Positions 1-11,522 of a stretch of 64,000 nt of DNA are shown here, piece by piece (positions within the stretch are counted from its first letter, which is position 1; the number at the start of each line of letters is the position of its first letter). Both the position numbers and the translations under genes were made by a program. The notes beneath the pieces were generated by a model. The model saw only the letters and a list, made by a program, of their open reading frames with translations. It was not told where the DNA came from and made no database searches. The stretch is from Mesaphorura yosii (Eukaryota > Arthropoda > Collembola > Poduromorpha > Tullbergiidae): contig WIXG01000031.1 in the NCBI GenBank assembly GCA_009869945.1, forward strand, positions 186,001-250,000. Reading direction: 5' to 3'.

Positions 1-89
1 TTTCAGAAGCTTGGAGTTGGGTACATACGACTGCAACAGATCCAGCCACTCCTCCCGCAAGAAAATTCCGGAGAAATATAGTGATTTGG
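1..89 (-). CDS. Possible internal or terminal exon of an unidentified minus-strand gene, cut by the window edge
   Basis: One minus-strand frame stays open from the left edge to a candidate acceptor (gtgag, just right of base 89). It reads with a convincing amino-acid composition, including GIFLREEWLDLLQSYVPN. No stop is seen before the window edge, so the gene would continue to the left. I do not recognise the protein. A second minus-strand frame is also open here, and a short plus-strand frame ends with TAG at about base 80, so the choice rests only on composition. If real, this gene would be divergent from COPB2, with their shared 5' region in bases 90-700. Low confidence. Confidence 0.3.
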
Positions 90-617
90 CTCACTGATGC
101 GTCTGGATTTGTCTTGTTTATCTGTTCCCTATATTTCTCAGCAAGTTGTTTTATCTTATGAGCATCCCACATGGCATTTCGCGTTCAGTTCAGCTGAACT
201 TGCTGAAAATTATAGGGCGTGTGCCATAATTTTGGGCTACAAGCTTGAATTTCAGAATCAAACCTTTATCAGCCAGCCATTTTGGCTTGACATGCCATCC
301 TTTATCATTTGGGCAAGTGCTTCAACCAGTATTTAACGGGTCCCAATTGTTTGGCCACTTTGGTTGCTTTAGGCACTACTGCTTAGAATTTGATCAGGCT
401 TGCAACAAAGACATGTGTTGGTGGGTATTGGGCATGTATGAGTTCTGTCAAGTTCATCTACACCCTGAAGTAGAACTGAGTGCATTCCTTGATTGCTCTA
501 AACCGTATGCTGACAATGCCGTCTACATTCAAAGTAAAGATGAGTTGGAACAAACACAAGGCGAATTGTCATTCGGCATATTAACATTTGTTCGAATCGG
601 TGAAACATTTGCTTTTG
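90..617. other. Upstream region of COPB2; contains an unassigned plus-strand ORF
   Basis: This stretch lies between the possible left-edge exon and COPB2. A plus-strand frame is open from about 245 to 655 (contains CSKPYADNAVYIQSKDELEQ), and an alternative minus-strand stretch is open around 315-387. Neither matches a family I know. A donor-like gtgagt at 618 and an acceptor ending at 676 suggest that 618-676 is a 59-base intron in the COPB2 5' untranslated region, so at least the right end of this stretch is probably COPB2 leader. The rest is undecided between leader, promoter and an exon of an unknown gene. Confidence 0.3.
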
Positions 618-705
618 TGAGTTACATCACTACTTTAATCTGGCATTACTGTTAAACCGGAACCTGTCGTTTTCCAGATTTGGTTCAGAATAAGGCCTAC
701 GCACA

Positions 706-3700
706 ATGGTAAGTATGGCGTCTCATGGACAGATTGCCTGGGAACAGAAAGCTAACCAACCATACTAATTTCTGTCATTACCTCTAGCCATTGAAATTGG
801 AAGTGAAAAGAAGGCTAACGGCAAGATCCGACCGTGTAAAATGTGTTGACCTCCATTCGTCCGAGCCTTGGCTGTTGGTTGCTCTCTATAATGGGAACGT
901 CCATATCTGGAACTTTGAGAGTCAAACATTGATCAAAACCTTTGAGGTAAAGCTTCAAAATTAGCAATTCGGAAGGCACTAAACCGATAAAGATGTATGC
1001 GCCTAATGTGCCAATCATTAACCCATTGCCTTTTCAGATATGTGATTTGCCAGTGAGGGCAGCCAAATTCGTGGTTCGTAAGAACTGGGTTGTAACGGGG
1101 TCAGATGACATTCAAGTTCGCGTTTTCAATTACAACACCCTGGAAAGAGTCCACGCGTTCGAAGCTCATTCCGATTACGTCAGAAGTATTGCGGTTCATC
1201 CAACGCAACCGTACATTTTGACTAGCAGCGGTAAGTGAACCCAACTCCAAGTTTTGAAGGCCGATATTTTGCATTTCTTCTATTTAGATGATATGACCAT
1301 TAAATTGTGGAATTGGGAGAAAGCCTGGTCATGTCAGCAAGTCTTCGAAGGCCACACTCATTATGTGATGCAAGTCGTCATAAACCCCAAAGACAATAAC
1401 ACATTTGCCTCAGCCTCACTGGATAGAACCGTCAAAGTTTGGCAGTTGGGTTCAGCAACACCGAACTTCACTTTGGAAGGACATGAGAAGGGTGTTAATT
1501 GTGTGGACTACTATCATGGCGGGGATAAGCCGTATTTAATCTCTGGTGCTGATGACCGACTTGTCAAAATTTGGGACTATCAAAACAAAACTTGCGTTCA
1601 AACACTTGAGGGACACGCGTCAAACGTATCATCAGTAGCATTTCATCCAGAACTGCCCATCATTTTAACGGGTTCGGAAGATGGAACTGTCCGTCTTTGG
1701 CATGCAAATACATACAGATTAGAATCCACCTTGAATTATGGTCTGGAAAGGGTTTGGACGATTGCTTGTCTTCGGGGCTCAAATAATGTTGCAATTGGAT
1801 ACGACGAAGGAAGCATTTTAGTGAAGGTACGGTGTTTTTGTAAGACACAATCTGTACCAGTTATGTATGCAACGAGCTCTATTCTTCTTTGTGCAGACCG
1901 GACGAGAAGAACCAGCTGTATCAATGGACATGAGTGGAAAGATTATTTGGGCACGCCATTCTGAAATTCAACAAGCAAATTTGAAGGCTTTACCAGAAGG
2001 CAGTGAGATTAAAGACGGTGAAAAGCTACCACTGGCAGTTAAGGACATGGGCAATTGCGAAATCTACCCACAGACTGTTGCGCACAATCCAAACGGAAGG
2101 TGAGAGCGACGTAAAAGTTGAGGTATCAGTATCGACGTCAATATTAATCCGTAATCGATTATGTATCCCACAGATTTGTTGTCGTTTGCGGTGACGGCGA
2201 ATTTATCATTTATACTGCGATGGCTTTGCGTAATAAAGCGTTCGGACCAGCTCAAGAATTTGTTTGGGCCCAGGATTCGTCCGAGTACGCAATCCGCGAA
2301 AACGCTTCAACAGTTCGGCTTTTTAAGAACTTCAAAGAGAAGAGGGTGTTCAAGCCTGAGTATGGAGCCGAAGGTAATATCGATAATATAGAAACAAAGG
2401 TTCGACGGGATTTGATATAAAATACTCGGAATGTAGGGATATTCGGAGGATACCTCTTTGGGGTGAAATCCATATCTGGTTTGGCTTTCTACGATTGGGA
2501 GAACCAAGAATTGGTCCGACGTATTGAAATCAGCCCCAAAGCAGTGTACTGGTCAGAAAATGGAGAACTTGTTTGCATTGCGACAGAAGATAGTTACTTC
2601 ATACTCAAGTACAACGAAGCATTCGTTACAAGAGCTAAAGAAATGAAAGAACCTCCAGCTGAAGATGGATACGAGGAGGCTTTTGATGTAAGGCTGCTGG
2701 CGGCCTAATACAACGTTTAAAAAATGCTTTGTTAATGGAATATGCTATAATTACTAGGTGGTCAGCGAGAACCAGGATGTTGTAAAAACTGGTGTGTGGG
2801 TTGGAGATTGCTTCATCTACACGAATAGCGTCAATCGCTTAAATTATCATGTTGGTGGAGAAATTGTCACGGTGTCCCACCTGGATCGGTGAGATTGCGT
2901 TCTATATCTCGGTTAGGTATTTCGGTGGTAAGTACCTGACAATTGTAATTTTCGCAGGACGATGTACTTGCTGGGTTACATTCCAAAAGACAACCGTCTT
3001 TACTTGTGTGACAAGGAGCTGAATGTTGTCTCCTACTCCTTGCTGGTCTCAATTCTTGAGTACCAAACTGCTGTAATGAGGCGTGACTTTGAGACTGCTG
3101 ACAAAGTGCTGCCAACAATTCCAAATGACCAGCGCACGAGGGTTGCACACTTTTTGGAAAAACAGGTTAGACATTAAGAATTTAAAATAATTTGAAATTT
3201 ACCTGACTGTGACTTACACATGAATTGTCATTGACTTCGAAGGGCTTCAAAGATCAAGCGCTCGCAGTGTCTTCCGATCCTGAACACCGGTTTGACCTGG
3301 CCTTGCAGCTTAACAATTTGAAGGTTGCTTATGAAATTGCAAGGGAAGTTGACGGCGAGCAGAAATGGAAACAGTTGGCAGAGTTAGCAATTGCGAAATG
3401 TGAATTTGGTCTCGCACAAGAAGCTCTTCACAAGGCTAATGACTTAGCTGGGTTGCTTTTGTTGTCAACATGTGCAGGTAATGTCCACTCAACGTGAAAT
3501 CGCCTGATTATTTTCAGAATTATGGAAGGCAGATGTGTTTACTGAAGTAATGTCACAGGCAATGGAGACATGGTCAACAAATTGGCGCATTCTGCGGAAG
3601 ACACTGGAAAAAACAATATTTCATTCACTTCGTACTTCTTGCTTGGAAACCTCGAAAAGTGTTTGGATATTCTTATCAACACAGACAGACTTCCTGAGGC

Positions 3701-4527
3701 CGCATTTTTTGCTAGGTTCGTTTGTCGTTTCTCCTGTTGTAACCAAGTTTGGAAAATATACGACGTTTCTTATTCGGAATTTGCAGAACATATTTGCCAA
3801 GTCAAGTTCCAAGAGTTGTAATTCTTTGGAAAGAAGCCCTATCCAAAGTTAGCGAGAAGGCGTCGCAGAGCCTGGCTGACCCCACGCAGTACGAAAATCT
3901 GTTTCCTGGTTACGACTTGACTCTTAAGGCCGAGGAATTCATGCAAAAAGAAAGGAGTCAGCTTCAGTCAGCCAAAAGATTCACCTACTTACCAGTACGT
4001 GAATTTGTGATACGTACGCATTCGATGTAATTCATTTTCATGAGTCCGACGTGTTTATTCTTTCGCAGAGTGTAATGGAAAGAAATCCAATTGAAGAAAT
4101 GGAACAAGCTCAATCAAGTGGGCAATTCAAGTTTGTTGGTGGAAATGAGGGCGAAGCAATATTTACTCGGCCAAAGCCTGAAGCATCGCTCCCTCCAATT
4201 GAAAGTCTGTCTCTGCATTCGCCGTCATCATCGTATTCTGCTTCCAAGAAGACGGATGATCCACCCCCACCAGTGCGAAAAGATTCCGCCTCAATCCCTA
4301 CTCCTGCACCAGCCCCAACACCTGTCTCGACGCCCAAATCTAAGGAGCCAACCCCGCCGCAAGATGACGACGAATTCCTCGATCCAGATTTAGATCTAGA
4401 AGATGATGGCAATTACAATTACGATCCTGATGTAAGTTTTATGCATAGTAAAATTAACTCCATTAACTCTAATTATTATTGTATGTAACAGGATCTTTTG
4501 GATGATGAGGATCTTCTGGAAGATTAA
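706..4527 (+). CDS. COPB2: Coatomer subunit beta' (beta'-COP), complete, 14 coding exons
   Basis: Beta'-COP is a subunit of the COPI coat that drives Golgi-to-ER and intra-Golgi vesicle transport; its WD40 propellers bind dilysine cargo signals. Exons: 706-708, 788-946, 1038-1230, 1288-1826, 1897-2099, 2174-2373, 2437-2687, 2758-2888, 2958-3165, 3243-3477, 3559-3715, 3787-3994, 4069-4431, 4492-4527. All phases agree and give 961 residues, close to the animal norm of about 900. The first coding exon holds only the start codon. An in-frame TAA upstream in the same exon fixes the start. Near-identical family segments include [35 protein letters not shown] and [17 protein letters not shown]. The N-terminal two thirds is WD40, followed by the alpha-solenoid ([14 protein letters not shown]). 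The C-terminal tail is proline-rich and then acidic, and is the least conserved part. Introns are 57-102 bp. Very secure. Confidence 0.97.
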
Positions 4528-4761
4528 GATTAAAGAATTCCTAATCTTCAGCCTTCACTTGTGCAGTTTTTAATCATCACAAGCGAAAAGGAAGTATATT
4601 GAACGGACTTTATTTATGAAAATTAGGCACAGCTTTGTTATACATATTCTGTTGAATGTTGTCGGGTTAGTTAACTTAAGGTAGTCAGCCATTGTCAATT
4701 GTCAGTGTCTTCACATTAAGTTAATACGGAAACCACATTGCAAATTGTCAAACGTATTATC

Positions 4762-4767
4762 AATAAA
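4762..4767 (+). terminator. Candidate poly(A) signal for COPB2
   Basis: AATAAA lies 235 bp after the COPB2 stop codon and is the first canonical hexamer downstream. The cleavage site was not located. Confidence 0.5.
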
Positions 4768-6097
4768 ACAGATTACTCTTTAACTCAACTCAACGTATCC
4801 ATTGCATTTATTGAATGCATTAAATCCGTGTTTCACGTAAAGCGTTTGCCTGTGAGTCGAAATGAGATTCGAAAGCGAGTAAATCGAACTTGCAGTCCTC
4901 AACAGTGTAAGAGATTCATGACTGCGAACGCGAGTAACATTCCTGCTTTTAAGATTAATGGCACAAGTGTTTGCAGCCGAAACATAATACGTGAGTAACG
5001 TACGCCAAGTCAAGTATTACCGCACCACGTTCAACGTGTGTCACGCTATGCTCTTGATTAATCAAGTCTGCTACACCACAATTACAATTTTACTATCTAT
5101 ACTTGAACGAGCAAGAAAACCAAACCGAATTGCCGTAAAATAATGCCAAGCAGTTAACAAGGCAGCGGCAGTGATACACGAAGGAAGTTTAGGAAACAGA
5201 GTCTGAAGAGATTATCCAACAATGCAAGGCAATAATTTTGGCTCGAATGAATTTTGGGTTAGTCGTAATGGCAAATGCAAGTTAAAACGTTGCGTTGGCC
5301 AATTTTCTGTCTGCCGAGATCGACCGGCCTCTTGCATCATGCGTGCGGCGTGCACTCATCTTGCCTCTTGTCCACCGCATTGTTGTAATTAAGCTCTGAC
5401 TTATTACATCAAACAACAATAGACCCGCAATTAATTGAGTCTTGTTCGTACTAATACAACAAGTGTTCTGAACTAATTAACAGGGGCTATTTGGAACAAC
5501 AAAGCGGCCGCAATTGCAATTGGTATGATTAAAATTTGGTAGATTGAAACATTGCTGCCACTCTTACGAAATTGAGTCATAATCCACTCAACGGCAGCAA
5601 AGCACTATAATAATACGCACGGTTCTGATTATGGAAGTGCAAGAACGAGAGCAAGAGTGGGGCAATTAAGTCCGATTGAGAAAATGCGACAGTTTAACTC
5701 TGAGGCAGAGAAGCAGGCAAGCATAGCTTACAATTTAAGATCTACAGCACGGATTACTCGACCCATGTTTTGTTTTGGCAAAGACAATCAGAACTTACGA
5801 GCGGGCACACATTTTTTAATTACAGAATTTATGAAATATGCTCATTTGCAGCCGCAATCACACTTCGTTATTTCGTTTTTCGAGTTCTGCTTCTGCATAT
5901 TCACATTCGCACTGCAACCATCTTTCCACACCTGCCGCTTGCGTATTGCAGGTCACACTGTCGTGGGTTTAAAACAGCAAGCGCAATTTTGGGATATATC
6001 ACCTCACTACCATTGCCACAATAATAACCGTAATTAGCTTTGAACTGTGAACAACTTTATGTCCCTATTAAAATTGGAGTCGAACCGTAAAATTTGG
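4768..6097. other. Intergenic spacer between COPB2 and the first cuticle gene
   Basis: AT-rich sequence. Short open frames (for example 5657-6037 on the plus strand) have no splice support and no coding character I can recognise. No RNA gene or repeat was seen. The right end is the promoter of the cuticle gene at 6224. Confidence 0.6.
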
Positions 6098-6136
6098 TAT
6101 AAAAGAAATTCCATTTATTAAAATTGACCGTCATTG
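6098..6136 (+). promoter_or_regulatory. TATA box and initiator of cuticle gene 1
   Basis: TATAAAAG at 6098-6105 is followed 33 bp downstream by TCATTG at 6131-6136, an arthropod-type initiator at the expected spacing. The start codon follows about 90 bp later at 6224. The arrangement recurs at the other cuticle genes in this window. Confidence 0.75.
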
Positions 6137-6223
6137 TTTACGCGAGCACCGGTCAAGTCAAAAATCACAACAGTTTCATCGCACGCACACGGAAGAAGTG
6201 AATCTCATTCTCGTCGATTCAAG

Positions 6224-6884
6224 ATGGTTGGAAAATTGGAACTTGTGCTGGTAGGCATCTTCAACCTTCAACGCTTGCAATTCGTGTGAATTTCCTGTTG
6301 GCGTGCTACAATTTATTAATTTTCGTTAATTGCGATTCAGCTTGGAACTCTCCTGGCTGCGACATACACACTGGCTGGATATCATGGTCACGGATATCAA
6401 AACGATATTGGGCATGGACACTACGCACAAGATTACTACGTAAGGGCACATTAACCTCCGAAGTATTTAGACTTCTGTCAGAGACAAAGCATTATCATTG
6501 GCCCTTCACAGTGAATCTGCTTCAATAGAAGCATCTTACTTCACTTTAAGAATTCTCTTAATGGCATCCATGAAATAATTGTGGCTCTTTGCAGCATGAA
6601 CCCAACTACAAGTACGAATACGGAGTGAATGATCATCATACGGGAGACCAGAAACATGCCTCAGAACACAGAGGTAAGAAACATGGACTCTGAAAACAAA
6701 ACTGCTATGTACATGCATGAATTGGTACAATTAATTCACAGATGCTCATGGCGTCAAGGGACAATACTCACTCCGTGAACCGGATGGCTCCTGGAGAACC
6801 GTCACCTACGTGGCTGACAAGGGCGGTTTCCGTGCGAATGTCCACCGCACTCCATCCCACCACCCACACGGTCACCATTATTAG
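6224..6884 (+). CDS. RR-2 type cuticle protein, 115 residues, 4 exons
   Basis: A secreted structural protein of the exoskeleton; the extended Rebers-Riddiford domain binds chitin. Exons 6224-6250, 6341-6439, 6595-6673 and 6742-6884 are in consistent phase. The N-terminus ([21 protein letters not shown]) is a signal peptide split by intron 1. After a short His/Gly/Tyr linker the RR domain runs from about residue 43: [20 protein letters not shown], then [20 protein letters not shown] and [13 protein letters not shown]. The His-rich tail ends in HHYY. RR-2 proteins are typical of hard cuticle. Intron 2 lies just before the RR domain, as in the next two genes, and intron 3 interrupts the domain. 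The strong TATA/initiator promoter suggests regulated, moult-linked expression (inference). Confidence 0.92.
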
Positions 6885-7864
6885 AAGAGAAAGAGCTTGA
6901 AGAGCCACCTCATTGAATTAATCCATCAATATTTCCTCCGGGCGGCCCACCTCCTTCAAGTCTACTGTCTGCTCACAGATCATGTTTTCCAACTAGTCTT
7001 TTGGTTCTTATACTTCCGCTATTTCCGCAATCTTCCTATGCTTTGCATGCGTCTTTTCTGTTCCTTCAGGGTCTGTTAATTTCTCAATCTATGTACTTTT
7101 AAAATATAAGATATCATCTCTTGCAGTTCTTCTGAAAAGGTATTTGGCTCGTCAAGTTCGAAGGTTCGAAGGAGAGATGTGATTTCTAGTCGTTAGCTGT
7201 ATGCAGTCCCAATCTAAATATATGCTTGGCCAAATTCCAGCCCAACTGATCAATATTTTAGTGTCAAAGTTCACTGCTTTTATCATACTGGCGAAAATCT
7301 TGTAATTATGTTGGTGATAATTTCCGTGCCTTTTGCAATTTGGTTTGATCATGAAATAAACGATTGGCAATCAAAGATAAGTTGTTCATTTACACGAGTA
7401 ACGTATGAGTATGCTTTCATGATAATCACCCACTCATTCTGAAGCAATAAATCAGCGACTGAGCTCGAGACCCACGCTACGAGGGCTTGCATTAATTGCA
7501 GGCACTTTTTGCCGATTTAACCCAATTTTAGGAAACCTTCGATTTGAGCATGAAAGTGAAAGACTTGGAAAAGGCGTCGTGGCATTTAAAACCACGACGC
7601 GCTGTGTTTGATTGATTTTGGTGCAAGTACAGTTTACATTTTTAACCAGCGTCAAATTAGCTTTTAAATGTCGTTCTCATCTCATTCATGGGAACCACAT
7701 CCATGCTTTTTGTGCCGTGGCATTACGGCATTCAATTCTTGCACTCTTGCATGGCGCATGCGTAATGTCAACATTGCAAGTTACAAAGTTACGCCTTGGC
7801 GGCTAATGACACAATACGGCGGCGCTCCGCGCTCCATTGATTATTCGGCATGGCTGACTTTAAG
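6885..7864. other. 3' untranslated and spacer region after cuticle gene 1
   Basis: Poly(A) signals AATAAA occur at 7355-7360 and again near 7445, so the first roughly 470 bases may be 3' UTR of cuticle gene 1. The remainder is spacer leading to the TATA box of the next gene. Open frames here look incidental. Confidence 0.55.
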
Positions 7865-7898
7865 TATAAAAGTCGTAGGTTTATGGAGACAATTCAGT
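7865..7898 (+). promoter_or_regulatory. TATA box and initiator of cuticle gene 2
   Basis: TATAAAAG at 7865-7872 is followed by an initiator-like TCAGT at 7894-7898, about 29 bp downstream. The start codon is at 8028. Confidence 0.75.
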
Positions 7899-8027
7899 TA
7901 ATCTCTGCCAGATTGTTCTAGTTTCAACACCTTTGAGGTCCTGCTTCTCCCGTTCTGTCTCCTCATCGGTTTTGTTTCAGAGAAGGAAGTTCTAGTCCGG
8001 TCCTGCAACAATTTAGTGGCATTCATT

Positions 8028-8769
8028 ATGTTTAAGGTTTGTGAAATTTTCAGATTTTATAAGTTGCTCCGATTAGCTTTTACGTAAATCTCACTTGTGT
8101 TCATCTTCCACCTTGACTCAGGTCGTAATTCTTCTGGCCGTTGCTCTTCCACTTGTGGTCTGTGGAGGATATGGTTATGGTGGCGGCGGTGGAAATGCTG
8201 GTGGTGGTGGTGGTGGAGGAGGAGGAAACGGTGGTGGTGGTGGCGGCGGCTATGGACACGGCCATGACTATTACGTAAGCTAATCATTGAGCTAAGACTG
8301 AAAACTAGTATAAAGTTATATAATTCACAAAAATCTTGCCAGCGAGCCTGAATTTGTACAATATCTCTTTAATGTTTATGCCTGGTTACATTTGCAGCAT
8401 CATCCCAAGTATCACTTTGCGTACGGAGTAAATGATCATCATACAGGAGACGTGAAGCACCACAAAGAAACCAGAGATGGTCACGCAGTTCATGGAGAAT
8501 ACTCATTGGTCGAACCGGGTGGCCACGTACGGACGGTGAAGTACGTGGCCGACAAGGGCGGATTCCGTGCTCAAGTCCATCGCACTCCAGGCCACGGAGG
8601 TGGTGGCGGTGGTGGTGGAGGAGGCGCCGGTGGCGGCGCTGGAGGAGGTGGTGCAGGCGGTGGTGGAGCAGGTGGTGGTGGAGGCAATGCAGGAGGAGGT
8701 GGCGCGGGTGCATTTGGCGGATTTGGCGCAGGATTTGGTGGTGGATTCAATAATTTCGGAGGCTTTTAA
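8028..8769 (+). CDS. RR-2 type cuticle protein with glycine-rich flanks, 177 residues, 3 exons
   Basis: Exons are 8028-8036 (Met-Phe-Lys only), 8122-8274 and 8398-8769. Residues 1 to about 16 ([19 protein letters not shown]) form a signal peptide. A Gly/Asn/Tyr-rich segment follows, then the RR domain from about residue 55: [38 protein letters not shown] and [16 protein letters not shown]. The C-terminal roughly 60 residues are nearly pure glycine with Ala and Asn, ending in a Phe/Gly cluster. Such glycine runs in cuticle proteins are thought to form flexible beta-turn material. Its RR domain and intron positions are closest to cuticle gene 1, so the two are probably tandem duplicates. A poly(A) signal AATAAA lies near 8853. 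The long antisense frames across the glycine repeats are codon shadows. Confidence 0.92.
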
Positions 8770-10579
8770 ACCGTAATGTTTGATAGCGCCTTCAGCAGAC
8801 GCCAGAACGCATCGTGATCCATCTTTAGCCATAAATAATGAAAAGAAAAAGTGAATAAACGCGAAGAAATTTATCACCCAAGTGTCCTATAGTTTTATAA
8901 CTCAGACGCTCATCACACGTCGGCGCCACTTTTTTGAGAACATTTTGCCCCGTTATCATTAAAATTGAAAGGGACTCCATTGCTATCACGTTTGTAGATT
9001 TTCCGTAACTGATCTCGGCTTAGCTCACTAAGAAGACCGGACAGAGAACTTGAACGACTAGCATTTTTGTTACATCTGATCCATGCCGTTTGAAGTAATT
9101 GGCTTGTATAAAAGTTAATTATAATTACTCGAGCAGAAAAAGACGCGACTCGATACAAATGAGCCAAGAAAACAATTGCGAATTTGCTTCACCTTGTTAT
9201 GGCCGGACCGAGCCAGATAAAATTATGAAAGAGAAAAGTCTGCGTCTCTGCGGTGCTGTGTCGTCGGGCTGTGCCGTCATTTGTGGTTCTAATCGCTTTG
9301 GCACGCACAAGTCAACAATGCCAACGCAGTACAGGACAATAGAACGTCAGTAGCAGCCAGCCGCACGACAAAAGAGGAAGAGAGATCATTTATGACGCAG
9401 TGCGGAATGCAGAGCAGTTTCTTGGTAAAGATTAAGTAATCAGAGTTCTGTAATCTGCGAGTGTGTGTTTTCATGTGCGACAAAAGGAAAGACAAAGCAT
9501 GACACCACGATCTCAACTTGATCTGAGGTAAAGAAAGAGTGAAATGCAAAATGCACGACGAGCAGACACGGCGACTCGGCGATTGAATCTGGCCGTTGAC
9601 TCGTTGGTAGTTGGCAACTTAATCTGCTCGGCTCCCGCTGTTATTATGAAGAGATTTTAATAAACTTAATGAATTTGAGGGAAATGACTATTAAACTCAT
9701 CTAATTATGCACAATCGCAGTGGTCCACCACACGCAGCTTTTTAATACGAATTTTAACCCAATCCAATAAAGCGAGCAGACCACGACCACGACGGCAACG
9801 CGGTAATTACCCATTTTTCCTTATTGAGTTGAGTTTCGTGGCTCAGCGGTCGTAATGACTGTGGGCCAAATGCGTTAGTTCGCCTTTTTGTACGAAACTG
9901 GTTCACGTTTTACTACAATGAATTTTATTGTCTCACAGCAGCCGCAACGCAGCCGACACGGCGTAGGAAATGTTCACACTTTGTTGCAGAACATTAAGTC
10001 CGGACATGAGAGAAAGGATTCACGACGTGGACGAACGGGCAAACTGTACACACACGACAATTTATTTCGATCGACTTGCTATGCTATACTCTGAGCGCCG
10101 CGCTGCGCTGCTTATTGAATGTGAAAATGAAAACAATAAAAAGGACATTATAACATTCTAAATATTCAATTTAAAATTTCTTCGATGAAATGGACAGTCC
10201 GTCGTGGTTACATAACAATGAGAGAGTTTAACCAATAACGGACGGAAAGTGCCAAAGACGACTGCCTGACTACCTCAGAGCTCGGGCAAGATCTGCAACG
10301 GCTTAATAGTACCTGCAAACAGAAATGCAGCGTGCTTCTGGTTTTGTTTTATTTTTAGGGAAAATAAAAACATGAACCCCTTTTGTTTGTGGCTGTGTGA
10401 CAAAACATAAAACGAGCAAGCAGATTTGCAAGATGACCGACGGGCCGTGCTGCAATAACATGTCGTGCCGCAGTGCTATTAGTAAGACTCGAGACTAGAC
10501 TACCCAACTCAAGCGACCAGCATTAATTCTAATTCCTTACACGAAGGATGCAATTGACCCGAATCTTGTCACAGGATCC
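8770..10579. other. Spacer between cuticle genes 2 and 3
   Basis: Apart from the cuticle gene 2 poly(A) signal near 8853 and the promoter at the right end, I see only AT-rich sequence and short frames without splice sites or family resemblance. Confidence 0.6.
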
Positions 10580-10587
10580 TATAAATA
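10580..10587 (+). promoter_or_regulatory. TATA box of cuticle gene 3
   Basis: TATAAATA, 90 bp upstream of the start codon at 10678. An initiator is less clear than for the two preceding genes (ACAGTA near 10611). Confidence 0.65.
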
Positions 10588-10677
10588 CTACAACTGACCA
10601 CTGAATTGGAAACAGTAAGGGCGAGTGTGTCAATGAGTCAGGAACCCGTGCAGTGCGACGTTATTGGATAAATCAGA

Positions 10678-11522
10678 ATGATTTCGGTGAGAAAAATTCA
10701 GTCAAGTCCTAAACGAAGTGTAAGTGGTGCTACAGAATCGAATAATAGCAAGGAAATTGTTTATTTTGTTGCAGTTGAGGAGAGGTGACTGGGCCACTGG
10801 ATTCACCAGCGCTTTCATCTTCTTTTTGTTTCCGATCCTCACTGTGAATGCGGGTTACTCACGCTATGGCGGTAGTGGAAACAGTGTAGGAGGGAGCGGT
10901 GGTGGAGGAGGAGGAGGAGGATACGGGCATCAGCAGTACCATCATCAGCCCGAAGTGCATTACAAGCCAGCAGTTGTCCACAAAGTGGTGGATCATTACG
11001 TAAGTTCAATTACTGAAAGACTACTGGCACTGGCTTGTTCTAAGCCTGAATCGGGATCGCCTAACATATTTCCGCTTTCCGCGTGTGAAACAGGCCCACC
11101 CGAAATACCACTACTCCTACGGAGTGAACGACCACTATACAGGAGACGTCAAGACGGCGCACGAGTCACGGGATGGCCATGTCGTCAAAGGTTCATACTC
11201 TGTCCTGCAGCCAGACGGCATTATGCGTACAGTGACGTATACGGCCGACCCGTGGAACGGATTTCAAGCTGTGGTGCACAATAATGGCTACGCGCATCAC
11301 CCTCACACGCCAAAGCACCATCACCAGCCGCACTATCACAAGGCAGTGGCGGTGGTTCCAGTCGTCCCGGTAGTCAAGAAGCACGTGGCAGTCGTACCTT
11401 CTCACGGGTACGGTGGATATAGCGGCGGGTATGGAGGTGGTGCTGGAGGAGGAGGTGGTGGTGGAAACGGCGGAGGAGTACGCTATTCGCAACCTGATTA
11501 CAGTCAAGGAGGATATCATTAA
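10678..11522 (+). CDS. RR-2 type cuticle protein with Gly- and His-rich regions, 220 residues, 3 exons
   Basis: Exons are 10678-10686 (Met-Ile-Ser), 10775-10999 and 11094-11522. The N-terminus has a charged stretch (LRRGDWATG), then a hydrophobic core ([13 protein letters not shown]) that should act as a signal peptide or anchor. A Gly-rich and His/Tyr-rich segment leads to the RR domain from about residue 80: [40 protein letters not shown] and [19 protein letters not shown]. The TADPWNGF ending is closer to the canonical RR-2 form than the VADKGGF of genes 1 and 2. The tail has His-rich, Val/Pro ([16 protein letters not shown]) and Gly-rich blocks. The intron just before the RR domain is shared with the other two plus-strand genes. 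Secreted cuticle component; chitin binding is inferred from the family. Confidence 0.92.

Noticed and set aside
580-605. tRNA B-box-like GTTCGAATC
   Set aside because: No matching A box or cloverleaf arms could be drawn around it.
8369-8877. Long minus-strand frames rich in His or Ser/Thr across cuticle gene 2
   Set aside because: They are complements of the glycine codons (GGT/GGA/GGC) of the real gene.
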